The notes under the pieces: model-generated
Databases searched by the model: none
The model's input: only the letters and a program-made list of their open reading frames with translations
Told to the model about the DNA's origin: nothing
Source: Heterocephalus glaber
Lineage: Eukaryota; Chordata; Mammalia; Rodentia; Bathyergidae
Direction: 5' to 3'
NCBI RefSeq assembly: GCF_000247695.1
Contig: NW_004624748.1
Span: 8,308,986-8,372,985 of the forward strand
DNA length: 64,000 nt
Shown: positions 48,061 through 60,200 of the stretch, piece after piece
Layout: each line of letters starts with the position of its first letter
Numbering within the stretch: position 1 is the stretch's first letter
Position numbers and translations under genes: made by a program

Positions 48061-49712
48061 AATCTCACTTCCTCGACTGCAAAGGGGAGAATGCACAGCT
48101 ATTTTAGTCCTCTGTTTATTCTGGTCCTAGAGAAAACAAAACATGATCTTCTCTTTGTAGTAAAACCAGCACAAAACGACATGGATAAGTAGGCCACAAA
48201 CCTCTTTTGTCCTCCTCAGATTGGGAGCATATGAGGAGGGGTATCCAAAGAGGACAACCATGGGAGTAAATACAGAAATCCCTTAACTTAATGTGCTGTC
48301 TGAAAGTATCCTTAACGCTCTTTCATTAAGAGTTCTCCAGAGTGAAGCAAAAAGAAATGTGATATTCAGGAAATTATTCAAAGCAGATTTTCTAGTAAAC
48401 AAAAGTTTCAGCTTGGAGTATATCTTAAAATATCAAAACTAAGAAAACATAATTACGGAAAGTACAGTGATTTGTAACTGATCTTTCATGGAAAGGAACT
48501 CGTTTAAAGTAAGAAATGAGAGATGCTGAGGGAAAGGGACCGTCGGTTTTGACCCCATGGTTCAAACTCTTACTGGCACCTGTGCATGCTATAATTAATT
48601 TTCGCTTTTGGAAATGGGAGTTCAATTATTTGTGACATTTTCACAATGATTAATATGGAAACAAATTTAAGTGAATGTTTTCTTTAATGGCTAAAAAGTG
48701 ATCTATGTGTAAAATTGGAATTAGAGGGTTTTTTCCCTTTATATCTGCTTACACCAAGAAAAACAGTTTTATATATTCCAAAAATGGGACTGCACACAAT
48801 ATTTTTATGAATCATCAATATTTTTATGAACTCATGACAAGTAATAAACTTTACTGAGATAGCTTCTGATTCTACTTCTTTAAAATACAGAATAGAAAGG
48901 TGAAAGCTGTCAGGCAAACATATGCATCCTCAATCCATCAAGTATACTACATCTTACAAAGTTCTCTCCCATGATTTCATGAGCTCTGTTTTCTTTCTTG
49001 AATAATGAAGTCTTTAAGCCAAAGAACAAGATATAGGAACAGGATAATAAAACTCAGGCAGCTCTCAGATGGCATGACAACGTCAGGTTAATCAAAGGCT
49101 GACTGCTTGCAAATACCTGCTTTTGCTTTGAGGTATCTTTTTAAGTATATGTTTGCAATTGGCTATGTCTAGAGTCCATAAACAAAACAGTAGAAATGAA
49201 CAAGATCATTGAAAATCAGTGCTGCATTTTGTGTTTTGGGCCCATCAACTCATTCATGATCCGCTTCAAACCTAAATATGAAATTCAGATCCACGACCAT
49301 CAACAGGGCTGCTTCCAAGCTCTTCCTGATAGAAAATTTCTAAGTAAATTTATATTCTTACTTGAACTCTCATGCTCTGTACAGGGAACACACTGCAGAG
49401 CCCATGGCTGTCAAAGCAGGGCTGTCTGAATGGCTCCATGTTCCTGCTGGGGCTGCAGTAACTGAGTCTCAATGCTGAGGCCCTGGAGTCATCACTGCTG
49501 AAATTCATCAAAATACCAATGACACCAGTCCAAGATCACTCAGCAGAGGCAGGCCTCGCCTGAAAGCAGATTCCAGGGACTGGGTTCTCAACCAGTACTC
49601 CCAGGCTAGAAATGCTGATAGCCAGGATCTGCAGGACTAACTGTGTTCCCTAAACTGTTAGCTCCATGTTCCAAAACATCACACAGCTGTCCAAAACCAT
49701 TCATGCTGCTCC

Positions 49713-50084
49713 TGTTGTGGACTAGCTGTGTTCTCCACCTCCAAATTCATACGTGGAAGCCCTAACCCTAGTACAGATTGAGACTGTATTTGGAGACAGG
49801 GACTTAAAGGGGTAATTAGGTTAAAATGAAGTCTCAGGCTGGATCCTAATACACTGCTGTCATTGTAAGAAGAGGTTAGGATACAGACATGCACAGAGGA
49901 TAAAGGATATGAAGACAGGAGGAGAAAGTGGCTCTCTACAAGTTAGGGAGAGAGGCCTCAGAAGGAACCAACCAGGTCAACATCTTCATCTCAGACTTCT
50001 AGCCTCCACAGGAAAAGATAATTTTTTTTTATTTAAGCCACCCAGTCTGTAGTTCTTTTTATAGTAGCCCTAGCAAATGAATAT
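49713..50084 (+). mobile_element. MLT-type (ERVL-MaLR) LTR
   Basis: tgttgtggactagctgtg, ggaagccctaaccctagtac, actgtatttggagacaggg, gtaattaggttaaaatga, gagagaggcctcagaagg and taagccacccagtctgtag match a widespread mammalian LTR. Antisense to LRCH1; old. Confidence 0.88.
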
Positions 50085-50311
50085 AGTCAGTCTTCTACCC
50101 ACCACACAGCCCTATATAGGGGAACGATACTGCTGTAGCCCTCAATTAACATTATATCTTGAATATCACTTTTGTGTTATCTACATGTGAAATTCAAACT
50201 ACTAATATCAACAGACAGACACACACATAGGAGATCCATCTTTTCTTCACAAAAGTAAAACAAAACAATAAAAGTCTCCTATTTTCTTCATTTCCCCCTC
50301 CTTTTTTTTAC

Positions 50312-50417
50312 CTGGTGGTAAAACTTTAAGGTAATTTCTTCTGACATTCAGTTCTCGGAGAGACTTTAACTGGCCTATCTGCTGGGGCAACGCTGTGATC
50401 TCATTGCAGCTGACATC
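50312..50417 (-). CDS. LRCH1: LRCH1 exon w2: leucine-rich repeats
   Basis: 106 nt, entering in phase 0 and leaving with one base (G) over. The acceptor is ttgatacag and the donor is CCACCAG|gtaaaa. The peptide reads DVSCNEITALPQQIG, then SLRELNVRRNYLKVLPP, two consecutive LRR units. I remember human LRCH1 as having Gln where the second Pro of LPP stands here; this may be a real lineage change or my memory. Confidence 0.96.
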
Positions 50418-50689
50418 CTGTATCAAAAGCAAACAGGAATCATCAATGTGTTTTTCCATGCAATCAAGCATTTCATGTGAAATCTTCTTAAGGAACTGAA
50501 ATATTTGGATAACTATGCTGGTATGCTTTTATACTGGCCTCCAGGTTCCTACCAAGTAAGGCTCAGCATGGAGGGGAAAAAAAAGAAAGTTCAGTTTTAA
50601 ACACCCTTTCAGGAGAGAAAAAGGAATTAAAAAAGGCTACTCATACCATCAGTAGCTGCTTCTGTCACTTTCATTTTTCATGTACATTG

Positions 50690-50830
50690 ATTTTATTTAA
50701 TTCTCACAACAAAGCCATGAGACAATATTGCTAGCCTACTATTTACAGATCAGGAAAATGAGACTCAGTAGCCCAAGGCCTGCAAGTGCCAGTTAATACT
50801 AGGAAGGAATTACCACCCATTGTTAAGCCA
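50690..50830 (-). repeat. MIR SINE remnant
   Basis: tttaattctcacaacaaagc, tactatttacagatcaggaa and aatgagactcagtagcccaa follow the reverse-complement MIR. Confidence 0.75.
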
Positions 50831-51259
50831 CTGTCTCACAGGACCTCTAAATGGACCAAACTCCCACAGCTAGGAGTATTAATGCACTGTGTGGATATAC
50901 TACTTATTTAAACTGGAGGTTTTACCATATGGTTGGAAACCCTGTAGCTAGCTAATCATTTTCCCATATAATTTATAAGTAAGACTGTGGGAAACAGGCT
51001 TTTGTAAAGTTTGCTTTAGAAGGCTAATAATACCCATTAATCTTTGATTGGAACCATCTGTTGACACCCACGAAATGGAAGCCATGACATTCACAATCTT
51101 ATCCTTGTTATCCCCTAATCTATCTCTCCCTTGGCCCCCTCTCTTTTCTCTTCCTGACCCCAGTTTCTCCTTTAGTCTAGACAAGCATTCACCTCTCTCC
51201 TGGACACTGTAAGTCTCCTGCTTGGTTTCCATACATCCATTTCCCCTCTGATCCATTCT

Positions 51260-51700
51260 TTACAGAGCTGTCAGGTGCATACTGCATTATGCTGCTCACC
51301 AGTTTACACATCTGCAGCAAGGCCCAGCATCTGTGATGAGGTCTGTCAGTTCCTCCAGCACCATTCCTCTAAATGTCCTCCCTTGCCTCCTACACTTAAG
51401 CTGTGTGATCACTACTTGCAGTTCTCAATGTGTGTCAAGCTGTTGGACAGGCCTGAAACTTGGGGAGGCTCTTTCGGGTCTGATAACTCAGTCCCTGATA
51501 CTGTCCTCTTCCCCCACTTACTTATCTCTTATGGCGTAATTCAAGCTTCAACTTCCTGTTTGAAACCTTTCTTGAGGTTCGCCCTACCTCTCCCACTTTG
51601 ATTCAATACCCAGGAGATGGAGTACTTTTCCATTTGGGTTCTGTGGACAGCGTGTTACTGCAGTTCTCTTGCTCATGTGTGCACTTTCCCCTTTCAGCCT
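51260..51700 (+). repeat. L2-like LINE remnant
   Basis: The pyrimidine-rich run with aattcaagcttcaacttcc, tttgaaacctttcttgagg is similar to the L2 3' region. Several overlapping open frames here are by-products of low stop density. Confidence 0.35.
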
Positions 51701-52029
51701 GTGAAAGCCTGTTCCATCTCACAGATGGAACACAGGCCAGGCTGGGAATACGATACAGATCATTCTACTGCACCCAGGACCAGGCACTGTCACACTTATG
51801 TGACGGTGTTGGGGGTGGAGACAGGGTGTGATGAAGCATCAGTGGGAATTACTTTCCAATCACAAAAACAATTCATGTTATTGAACTTTAAAATAGGCTT
51901 TTGTAAGTCCTGTGAGCAACAGTACAAGAAAGACCCTTTTCCATATTGTGGAAATCAAAGATTTTCAATGGGAAATTTTCAGAAGTTTCGAGGACATAAT
52001 TATTAAGAACAAACTTTCTCTTAAAAAAA

Positions 52030-52165
52030 ATAAAGAGTTCACAGGTAATGGGAAAAAAATAAGAGCCAAGATACATCATGTACAGGTACAAGCACCCAAT
52101 GACAAATGTAAACGTACTGTATACCTAAAATGTACCAATAAAAGAACTAAAAAAAAAAAATAAAG
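52030..52165 (+). mobile_element. L1-like 3' tail
   Basis: gtaaacgtactgtataccta, aaatgtaccaataaaagaac and poly(A) resemble the L1 end at 24935. An ID SINE follows directly, a common landing place in A-rich tails. Confidence 0.5.
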
Positions 52166-52170
52166 AGTAA

Positions 52171-52255
52171 GGGGCTGGGGATTTAGTTCAGTGGTGCTGC
52201 CGCCTGCCTTACAAGCACAAGGTCCTGAGTTTGATCTCTGGTACCAAAGGAAAAA
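52171..52255 (+). mobile_element. ID SINE
   Basis: ggggctggggatttagttca, ccgcctgccttacaagcaca and gagtttgatctctggtacca plus poly(A). Confidence 0.93.
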
Positions 52256-52490
52256 AAAACAATAGGGAAAGGGAAGCAAAAAGGTAATCAAAAATATATT
52301 TAGGCAGCATTTGTACAGCATGAAATCTGCTGAGATGAACTTGTTCCATTTTTCAGTAGGACCCACACACCCTGCTCTGTGTGGATCATCCCATGAAATC
52401 AAGATATTATGGTTCTCTCAATGGAAGGTAATTTTTCCAACATCAATTTTTTTTTGGTAGTGGTCATTTTTGCTGTTGTTGTTTTTGCTT

Positions 52491-52607
52491 TTTTGAGACA
52501 CCTTGATCTCATTAGGTAGCCCAAGCTGGCCTGGAACGTGTGGTGATCCTCCTACCTCAGCCTCCTGAGTGCTGCGATCACAGGTATTCGTCACCATGCC
52601 TGGCTTC
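52491..52607 (-). mobile_element. B1-like SINE
   Basis: ttttgagacaccttgatct, aagctggcctggaacgtg, gatcctcctacctcagcctc and caccatgcctggc. Confidence 0.9.
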
Positions 52608-55489
52608 CAACATATATTTTTAATATAACAATCATATCAAAGAAAATCAATTCCTCCCAGTTACATTTACTTATCAGAAGAGAAAACAGTTACTCAATAT
52701 ACTTTTTAAAAAACTTCATATATGATAAAAACAATATTTTCCATGTACAAGATAGGACATCTGCAGACACACCAAGTCCAATTGTCCTTTCATGTTTCGA
52801 AGGGTATATAGTAAAAGTCAGATTGTTTTAATGATTCTCTGCACTGCTGCCAGTTACCTCCTGTCCTGATAAAATAACAGGAGGAAAATGCCTGGGCAGG
52901 TCCAGCATGTAAGGGAGATAAAGACTTTTCACCATTATACAATCAACATTGCAGAAAACAGTGCAAAACTCTACTCCCTCAAAAATTACTGAACCTTGCC
53001 AAATTTTAAAGAGGTTATGAATTTCATCACAAAACTAAATCTCATGGGCAAGTGGCTTAATTAGCTGAAAAAGAAGGAAGAAAGAAGAGTAATTGTCTAG
53101 GTGTCTAGGGATAAGATATGTCAGTTTTGAAAACGTACAAGCAGTATTTTCTGACTGGCCCATTTTCTAGAACATTTCTGTCCAAATTTAGCCTAAGATA
53201 AGGTACAGAATTCTTTATGTTACTTAAAGATAATATTTAGGAAAACAAAGTTTAAAAGTAGCACTAATAATTCACCCCTTTGCAATTAGCAAGAATTATC
53301 AGATTACAAATTTCAGACTCAGTTACTTATTAATATAGTCAAATTAATTTCTTCTGAATTTGCTGTTAGCCCTAAGCTATGTGTTAAAAGAATAATTATT
53401 CCAAGCTTCAGTGAAATAAAATTATTATATTTAGTGTTATAATCATATTAAGTTTTTTATTGACCAACCAGTCCAATTCTGTCATTTACATAAAAAACAA
53501 AATAGAAAATTCTAAGGCTTAAATTTTATTTATTTTCCACTGGTTTAACCATTCTGTTTTTAAGTAAACAAAAGAAAAACTTTGGAATTAAGATTCTCTT
53601 TCCATCACAAAAGTCTCTGGAAGTATTAAATGCATGTGGGAGATTACTATGTGCTAATTGCTAATTTACCTTCAGAATGCAAAAATGAGAAGGATTTAAA
53701 ATACCAGAGTAAACCTGGAGATAATTAGCTAGGTACCACTCACTTTCAGAAAGCAATATTGTTAAAAAAAAAAGAGTAGAGTGTTTTTTAAAAGTATGAT
53801 ACCCAACAAAAGCCAACATAAACGCTGTGTCAAGATGATGGTCTTGCTGAGAGAAGAGTCCCTGGGCCAGGACACACTGTGGAACAGCAGGCAGTCTCTC
53901 ACAAGCCACCTTGCTCTCACATTCAGGTTTGCTGTGCTGATGCTATTAGCTTAAGTATCATTTCTGTAATAAATCCAGCTTTTTATTTAGCTGAATGAAA
54001 TGCAAATGCTCTCACAGGAAATGCAAGCTATCCTCACTTGCTTTGAATCACGGAACCACGCCCTCTTGTGGAAATGGGTTTCCTATGACTCACTATTCAA
54101 CTTTATCTAAATGTCTGACCTTCTCTGTGCCTATAAAAAAAAAAAACAGATGAGCACTAAACAATTCTAATCTTCTTCCAACATAAGGAAAATCCATTTG
54201 TGACATCAGAAATAATGAAAAGACTTTGGTTGAAACATAGATGCTTAGTACAGTAATGTCAGCTATTTCTTACCAATAAAAAACCTCAATGCCTATGGTC
54301 AGAACTTAAAAAAAAAAAATGCTTATTCAAATATTTTAAAAACTTAAAAATTAAAGAAAATTTAAAACTGAAAAAAAATAAACTTAAAACTTTTTCAAGG
54401 AACCTCTGTTACAATAAATGATCTCTCAACAGTAGTATTTCTCCAGTGTAAAACCTGTACACGTGCCCATAAACACATGCTCCACTTCCCTTCTCTTCAT
54501 GTGAAAGGCAGAAATAGAAGGAACAGAGGGGGCTTCAGAAGCCTTGGATTTCCCAAGGTTTCACAGAAACCATGGAGTCTCCAGAGACTACAAATGGACA
54601 AATAACTATGCCAGACACATCATCTCCTTGACCTACCTCAGAGATTGGAAGGCTACACATAAAAATAATGAAGAAGAAATTTTTCTCAAAAGCTGCTCAA
54701 TATATCATGTTTATAACTGATCCCTGAATTCAAACTCTCCACACAACCAAACATTCCAGAAGAGTGAATAAAAAGCAGTGTGTCTAGTTAGGGCCAGGAA
54801 ATGCACCTTCCAACCAGTTATTACTTGAGGCAGGCCTGGTGAGTTTTTTTGGTTGTAAAGGCGTTTCTAAACCAGTGACTCTGGGTTCTCCCACATGAAA
54901 GTAAGAGCGAAAGTTCACACTGCAGGAACTGGGGGAGGATGGAATTGAGAAAAAACAAATAAGGGCCAGGCCGTCTGTGCACCCCAGCATGGCACCATGT
55001 ACACAGAACCAATGAGAAGACTCTTCAATCTTTGGCAAAAAAATGCCCCATAAAAAGCTGTCATTTATTGTGTTCTCAGTGTGTTTGTTTTCACAACTAC
55101 CTGTTAATTAAACCATGTGGTGTGTATACAGCGCCTCTTACCAAATATACCATATCCATAGCATAGTTTCATAAGGACAGGGTCCTGTTTCCAGTATGTC
55201 TAGAAGGTTCTAATGGCCAGAATGAGGATAATGAACAAGGGAAGCCCTCAGACACCTAACCACCTAACCTGGCTCCCCAGTAAGAAAACTTTTCAACAAT
55301 ATGCCCACTCATTCTGAACCCTTTTGGGGGTCATTCTCCTATTTACTTTCAGTGTTCATGGCTTGCACCAACTACTGTATATGAGTAAAGCACAGCAAGG
55401 TGAGTCAGCGAGGTCCAGAGAAAGAAATCAGGGGCCCTCTCCATGAGACACTACACAGCCTCGCTGAGGAGACGCTGCTGCTCTGGGCT

Positions 55490-55650
55490 GCAGACTTTCA
55501 TCAGACCAGTCGGGTTCTGATCCCAGCTCCACCATGTAATTCCACTGCTTTAGGTACATAATTCTCAAACTGAAACTCATCTTCAAAATGTAAACATGAT
55601 ACCAGCCTTGCTGGGTTATTATATGAAATAATACATGTCACTCTATCTCT
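55490..55650 (+). repeat. MIR SINE remnant
   Basis: gtcgggttctgatcccagct, ccaccatgtaattccactgc, catcttcaaaatgtaaacat and gttattatatgaaataatac. Confidence 0.7.
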
Positions 55651-56065
55651 TACCCTACAGAAAGCACACACAGAGAGACAGGCTGACAAAGCAATACACA
55701 CTTATACCACAGCTGTGAGGCTACAGGGGCAGAAGCATTCACAGTAGCCAAGGAAGTGAGAAAGTTTTAGATTATTCCTACTGGAAATGATGCTGAAAGG
55801 ACCAGCTCCAGAGCTAGGATTCCATAAATTCTCCTGTCCCAGCTTGGAAATACAACCTGGCCACTGCTCTCTATTCAAGAAGACATCTCAGTAGTGCTTC
55901 TCAGGGGCTTCTTCACAGGAGGAGGAACATCCACTTTTCCATACTCCCTGTGTAATCTCAAATGGCTACACCAGCCAGTGACTGAACCAGACACCCTTTT
56001 TGTTTTAAGATTCTTAGATTAACTGTGACACAATTACAAGGTAAGATAATGGTTTTGTTTTGGGA

Positions 56066-56183
56066 GGTTTTTTTTGAGACAGAGTCTCACTATGTAGCCT
56101 AAGCTGGCCTGGAACTCACAGTGATCTTCCTGACTTAGCCTCCTGAGTGCTGGGAATCAGGTGTGTATCACCACACCCGGCTA
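56066..56183 (-). mobile_element. B1-like SINE
   Basis: gagacagagtctcactatgt, aagctggcctggaactcaca, gtgctgggaatcaggtgtgt and atcaccacacccggct. Confidence 0.92.
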
Positions 56184-57179
56184 AAAAAGTAAGATAATGT
56201 TTTCTAGTTCTACTTCCTCTCAAAAATAGGGAAGGAAAACTGCTTTTTCATAGATGGCTAAGGTATTCTGGTCTTGTTTTTTAAGTTAACTCTGGAATGT
56301 TCACCCACATTGGATAGAATTTGGGTCAGATGTAAAAATTTAAAAAGTAACTTTTCAGAATAGCAAACAATGCTTAGAATCTAACAAGCTAAGTGGATTC
56401 TGGAGCACTGAAGCACTAGGTGGCTCAAGTATTCTGAGTGTTTGGGGAGCTCCCAAGTTTTTTAACAAACTGGTAATATGTGCCTACAAAACAAAAGCCT
56501 CCCATAGCGATCCTAGAATGATACTAAGCTCTCCAAGGAATTTTTTTTCCAATTGATAACTAAAAATAATCTGACATAGATACCTTAGTAATGCTATTAC
56601 TTTAAGCAAAATGATGTCAAAGATAAATGAGAATGAATGGAAAGTAATCTTTTTTTAGTTGGTGACCTTAACCAACATCATTCACATCACTTCCCTGTAG
56701 TTAAATAATGTCAACTGATTAAGTAGTCCCCTACTATACAAATAAATACTTTTTACAAAGAGCAAACTTGCTCAGAGGCAGGGGGCTGTTCAGCAGGAAG
56801 AGCACAGGCCACAGAGAGGCAGTGTCTAGCAGGATGGCCACCAGCCACACACAGCTGCTCAGCGCCAGAGAGGAGGCAAGTCCAATCTGTGATGCGCTGT
56901 CAGTGTGAAACACCTGGAGTTCCAAGGGTTACCATGAAAAAAAGAATGCAAAATGTCACAGTAATATTTTTAATTCTATACATGTTTAAATAATAATATT
57001 TTGGCTATTTGGAGTTAAATAATATTAAAATTAATCTCACTTGCTCCTTTTAGTTTTTAAATTTTGTCACCACTACGTTTGAAATCACATTGTTGTTCAT
57101 AGCGTATTTCCACTGTTCAGTGCTGGAAAGGGTGTCTTGTTTAGGTCACCACTTAGCGATACCATGGTGATCTTCCACA

Positions 57180-57285
57180 TATCACTCATTGTCTTTCTGC
57201 CCTGGGTTTTCTCATTTGGACAAGAGGTCCACAGGTTGGACTAGATGCCTTTGTAAATTCTCTATGGCTCTAACATTTTACAAGT
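57180..57285 (+). repeat. MIR-like SINE remnant
   Basis: tgccctgggttttctcattt, ggttggactagatgcct and ctatggctctaacatttt match the MIR-class tail. Confidence 0.65.
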
Positions 57286-57824
57286 TCAGGGTCCCATGGC
57301 AATTGCTGGCAGAGAAAAAACACAAGGTCACAGTGAGGACATTGTGGTAACTAGGTAACTAGGATGCAGGGCAGAATTCTAATAGAAGCTGGGCTCAGGA
57401 CAAGATGCTAAGAGAAGCTCAGGGTGTCTTTATACCAAATCCAGCAGCTCGTGTGCCCTGGGACTGGAGACAGTGCTGTTCTAGGCAGGCCCCAAATCTT
57501 AACAGAATCATCACACTGTGTTCTTTCGGTTCTCTAACTTAATTATATAACTTCATCAAAATGTGACCCCCTAATTTATTTGCAGCTTATTTTTCTAGCT
57601 TAGCCGTAATTTTTCATGAATGTATACGCAATCTGAAAAAATCATCTAACCATAATGCAATAATCTGTAAACCAGGAACTGTAAATCCTGCAAACTTCAG
57701 GAACTATAAACTACAGGAAACTTGTAAATTTCAGGAACTGTGTCACAGCAAAGCCGCAGGTATTGGTTTCATGTCTCCCTACTTAATGTGTTTATCATAT
57801 ACTGCCCTCAAACACCATAGGCTC

Positions 57825-58282
57825 TGCTATGGTTGGGAAGTAGTTTGTCCCCCATGCGTTCATATATTGGACACTTAGTCCCCAGTTTAGTGGTGGTAAG
57901 AGGCAGTAGAACCTTTAAGAGGTACAGCCTAACAGGAGGTGGTTAGGTTACTGGGGCACTGCCCTTATAAGGGACTAACAGATCTTATGGGACTCCAGGA
58001 AGTTCTCATGAGTAGGTTATTATAAAAAAGAGCAATATTGGTCCTTCCCTGCTCTCTAGCTTACTGTCTTACCATGTAATCTCTCCTTCATATCCACTCC
58101 CATCACAATGCCATCAATGTGCTGTGATGTAACCAAGGGGTCCCTTACCAGAGGCTGAACACATGAGGCCACCTGATTTTGGACTTTCAACCTATAAAAC
58201 TGTGAGCAAAATAAACCCTTTTTCTTCATAAAGCTCCCAGCCTTGGGTATTTTGTTACAGTAATTGGCAATGGACTAATATA
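57825..58282 (+). mobile_element. MaLR-type solo LTR with perfect 5-bp duplication
   Basis: 458 bp, beginning TGCTATGGTTGGG and ending ggactaatata. It is flanked by GGCTC at 57820-57824 and 58283-58287. It ends 93 bp from exon w1, antisense to LRCH1. Confidence 0.92.
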
Positions 58283-58375
58283 GGCTCTTCCTTGTCCAAC
58301 TGTAGCAAAAGGTCTTTCTGATGGGCTATGATCAGTCAACAAACACAAACAGCATCTAAGAAATCAGTAACGTAC

Positions 58376-58502
58376 CAACTCCATTAACTGTTTGAGCTGA
58401 CCTATCTCTTCCGGTAGTGATCCGAGCTTGTTGTTACTTGCGATTAAGACTTTGAGAGGCAGACCACACAGGCAGGCAGGCAGGGCAGACAGCTGATTTC
58501 GA
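58376..58502 (-). CDS. LRCH1: LRCH1 exon w1: leucine-rich repeats
   Basis: 127 nt. Read on the minus strand, the acceptor is tctttgcag and the donor is GAGTTG|gtacg. The first base completes a Ser codon; the rest reads RNQLSALPACL, then KVLIASNNKLGSLPEE and IGQLKQLMEL, ending on a codon boundary. These are LRR units with the LxxLxLxxNxLxxLP pattern. The next exon begins DVSCNEI, so the repeat continues across the junction. The preceding exon, which should end in NL plus two bases of Ser, lies beyond position 64000. Confidence 0.96.
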
Positions 58503-58689
58503 CTGCAAAGACAATACAAGAACACACGTAAACAGAAAGGCTACCTCATACTTTCTGTGAAGATGTTTTGGAAAAGAAAGGAAAAAGGAGTGATCCAAGA
58601 AAATATTTTACAAATATAAAGAGTCCAGTTTATTTTCTGTGTATGTGGTAACACAAATCACACATGTGTAACAACACAAAGTATATTAA

Positions 58690-58970
58690 CAAAAAGAACG
58701 GTGGGTATTGAAACATATTAGATAGTGGGTACCAAAATACAGTTTAGATATGAAGAATAAATTCTACTATACTATAGCATAGTAAGGTGACCACAGTTTA
58801 CAACATCTTATTATATATTTAAACATAAAACTAGAAGAGTTCAAATGCTTCCAACACAAAGAAATGATAACTATTTAATTACTAGTTACAACTTGATCAG
58901 AACACTTTCCCTGCATACACTGAATTGTCACACTATACCCTATGTGTCACTTGTAAATAAATAAATAGAT
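58690..58970 (+). mobile_element. L1 3' UTR fragment
   Basis: agcatagtaaggtgaccaca, aactagaagagttcaaatgc, ttccaacacaaagaaatgat and the AT-rich end follow the L1MA/L1MB-type 3' UTR. Antisense to LRCH1. Confidence 0.85.
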
Positions 58971-59096
58971 GTGGAGTTTTCAGGGAAACAACTTTTCCAA
59001 CACAAGGAATGCCATCAAGTCTTCTGCAGAAGCTGAGCTCTTGACCAGCCTGGAGGCAGATGGACCACACTACCAACAGCAATGGAAAGCTAGTGC

Positions 59097-59480
59097 TGCT
59101 ATAGCTTGGATTTTAAAAATCCCCCAAAGGCTTATGTGTGTTGGAGGGCTGGTCTTCGGCATGCGGTGCTACTGGAAGATGGTGAAGTCATTAAGAGGTG
59201 GGGCCTAGTGGAGGTCTCAGGTCACTGGAAATGTGCCCTCGGGGGGTTATGGGACCTTGGTCTCCTCTACTCTCTCTTTGCTCCCTGGCTGCCATGAGGT
59301 GAGCAGCTCACTCCAGCAGGCACTCCCCACCATAATGTGCTGCCTCACCACAGGCCCCAAAGCAATGGGGTCAAGTGACATTGGACTTTGAACCTATAAA
59401 CCTGTGAGCCAAAATTGACCTTTCTTCTTCTTAAGCTGATTGTATCAGAAGTTTTGTTAGAGTTAAAGAAAACTAATACA
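59097..59480 (+). mobile_element. MaLR-type solo LTR
   Basis: 384 bp, TGCTATAGCTTGG to aactaataca. The phrases ggggcctagtggaggtctca, taatgtgctgcctcaccaca and ctgtgagccaaaattgacct are typical. Flanks AGTGC and GGTGT match at three of five bases. Confidence 0.9.
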
Positions 59481-59934
59481 GGTGTCAACTGTTTCCTCTT
59501 GACAACTTGTACAGGAAACTCAGCTAAGACTAAAGCAACGAGTACCACAAAGGGATCATTTCATCCACGTTAGTCTTAAGGGAGAAGAGAATTTTGCTAT
59601 AATTCACAAAAACCACTGGGCCAATTTCTAATGTTTTCACTCAGCTTCCTTTTGTTAAATCAAGAGCTGCTACAATTGAAATCTGTCTCTGTGTCTGCAA
59701 GGGAGCTAAGTAAAAGAAAAAAAGTAAAAATGGCCGCTGGCAAAGTGAGCCTGGAGACCAGGATTTAGTTCTACAGAGCAGTCAACAAAGTTTGAGCTGA
59801 GGTTTGGCCCTATCTCTCATGAAGAGGATCTCCACCCAGAAGGCTCTGAACTCATTAGCATTCTAGAGATGGAAAAGATACTGGATTCATGAAATATACA
59901 AATATTCTTTATTTATATATTAGCTATTTATTTC

Positions 59935-60200
59935 AGCCTCTTCCCCCACAAGAATCCTTTTTTCAGGGGAAGAAAGAGGGGATATAATGGTAGATATGTA
60001 ATAGGGGGTATGAATATGATCAAACTACATTATATACAATGAAGGCCCCCAGGAAACATGTGAGACTAGGGGGTAAGTGGGGTCAAGGGGCATGGAGTAC
60101 AATGATTGAAGTTCATTTTGTTCATATACAAATCTGCTGAAATGAAACCTGTATAACCAATATGCATTAATAAGAATATGGAAAGAAAAAAGTAATAAAA
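59935..60200 (+). mobile_element. L1-like 3' tail
   Basis: gtatgaatatgatcaaacta, cattatatacaatgaagg, tgaaatgaaacctgtataac and caatatgcattaataagaat resemble rodent L1 3' ends. Confidence 0.55.

Larger units (their letters stand above)
46241..50311. other. Intron between w2 and w3
   Basis: 4.07 kb with few repeats: a polypurine tract (47955-48060) and an MLT-type LTR (49713-50084). Most of 46241-49700 shows no mobile element that I recognise, the longest apparently unique intronic stretch in the window. Confidence 0.55.
50418..58375. other. Intron between w1 and w2
   Basis: 7.96 kb. MIR (50690-50830, minus), L2-like stretch (51260-51700), L1-like tail (52030-52165), ID (52171-52255), two B1s (52491-52607, 56066-56183), MIRs (55490-55650, 57180-57285) and an LTR (57825-58282). 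The region 52620-55480 shows nothing recognised. Confidence 0.6.
4652..58502 (-). other. LRCH1: LRCH1 gene body, 16 internal coding exons (both ends outside window)
   Basis: Joining the sixteen minus-strand exons listed below gives one open frame of 510 codons with matching intron phases throughout. It encodes leucine-rich repeats, an acidic linker, a charged helix and a calponin homology (CH) domain in that order, which is the LRCH family architecture. The LRR text (ACLCGLPLKVLIASNN, QQIGQLKSLRELNV, CFREMKQLQVLLLENN) matches LRCH1 as I remember it better than LRCH2, 3 or 4. LRCH1 is a cytoplasmic scaffold; published work links it to DOCK8 and restraint of Cdc42-driven T-cell migration. The start codon, first LRR exons and the terminal CH exon(s) are not in the window: I searched 58503-64000 and 1-4651 by eye and found neither. 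Confidence 0.95.

Noticed and set aside
51617..52006. 129-codon plus-strand open frame
   Set aside because: Falls in an L2-like pyrimidine-rich stretch with several overlapping frames; no family resemblance.
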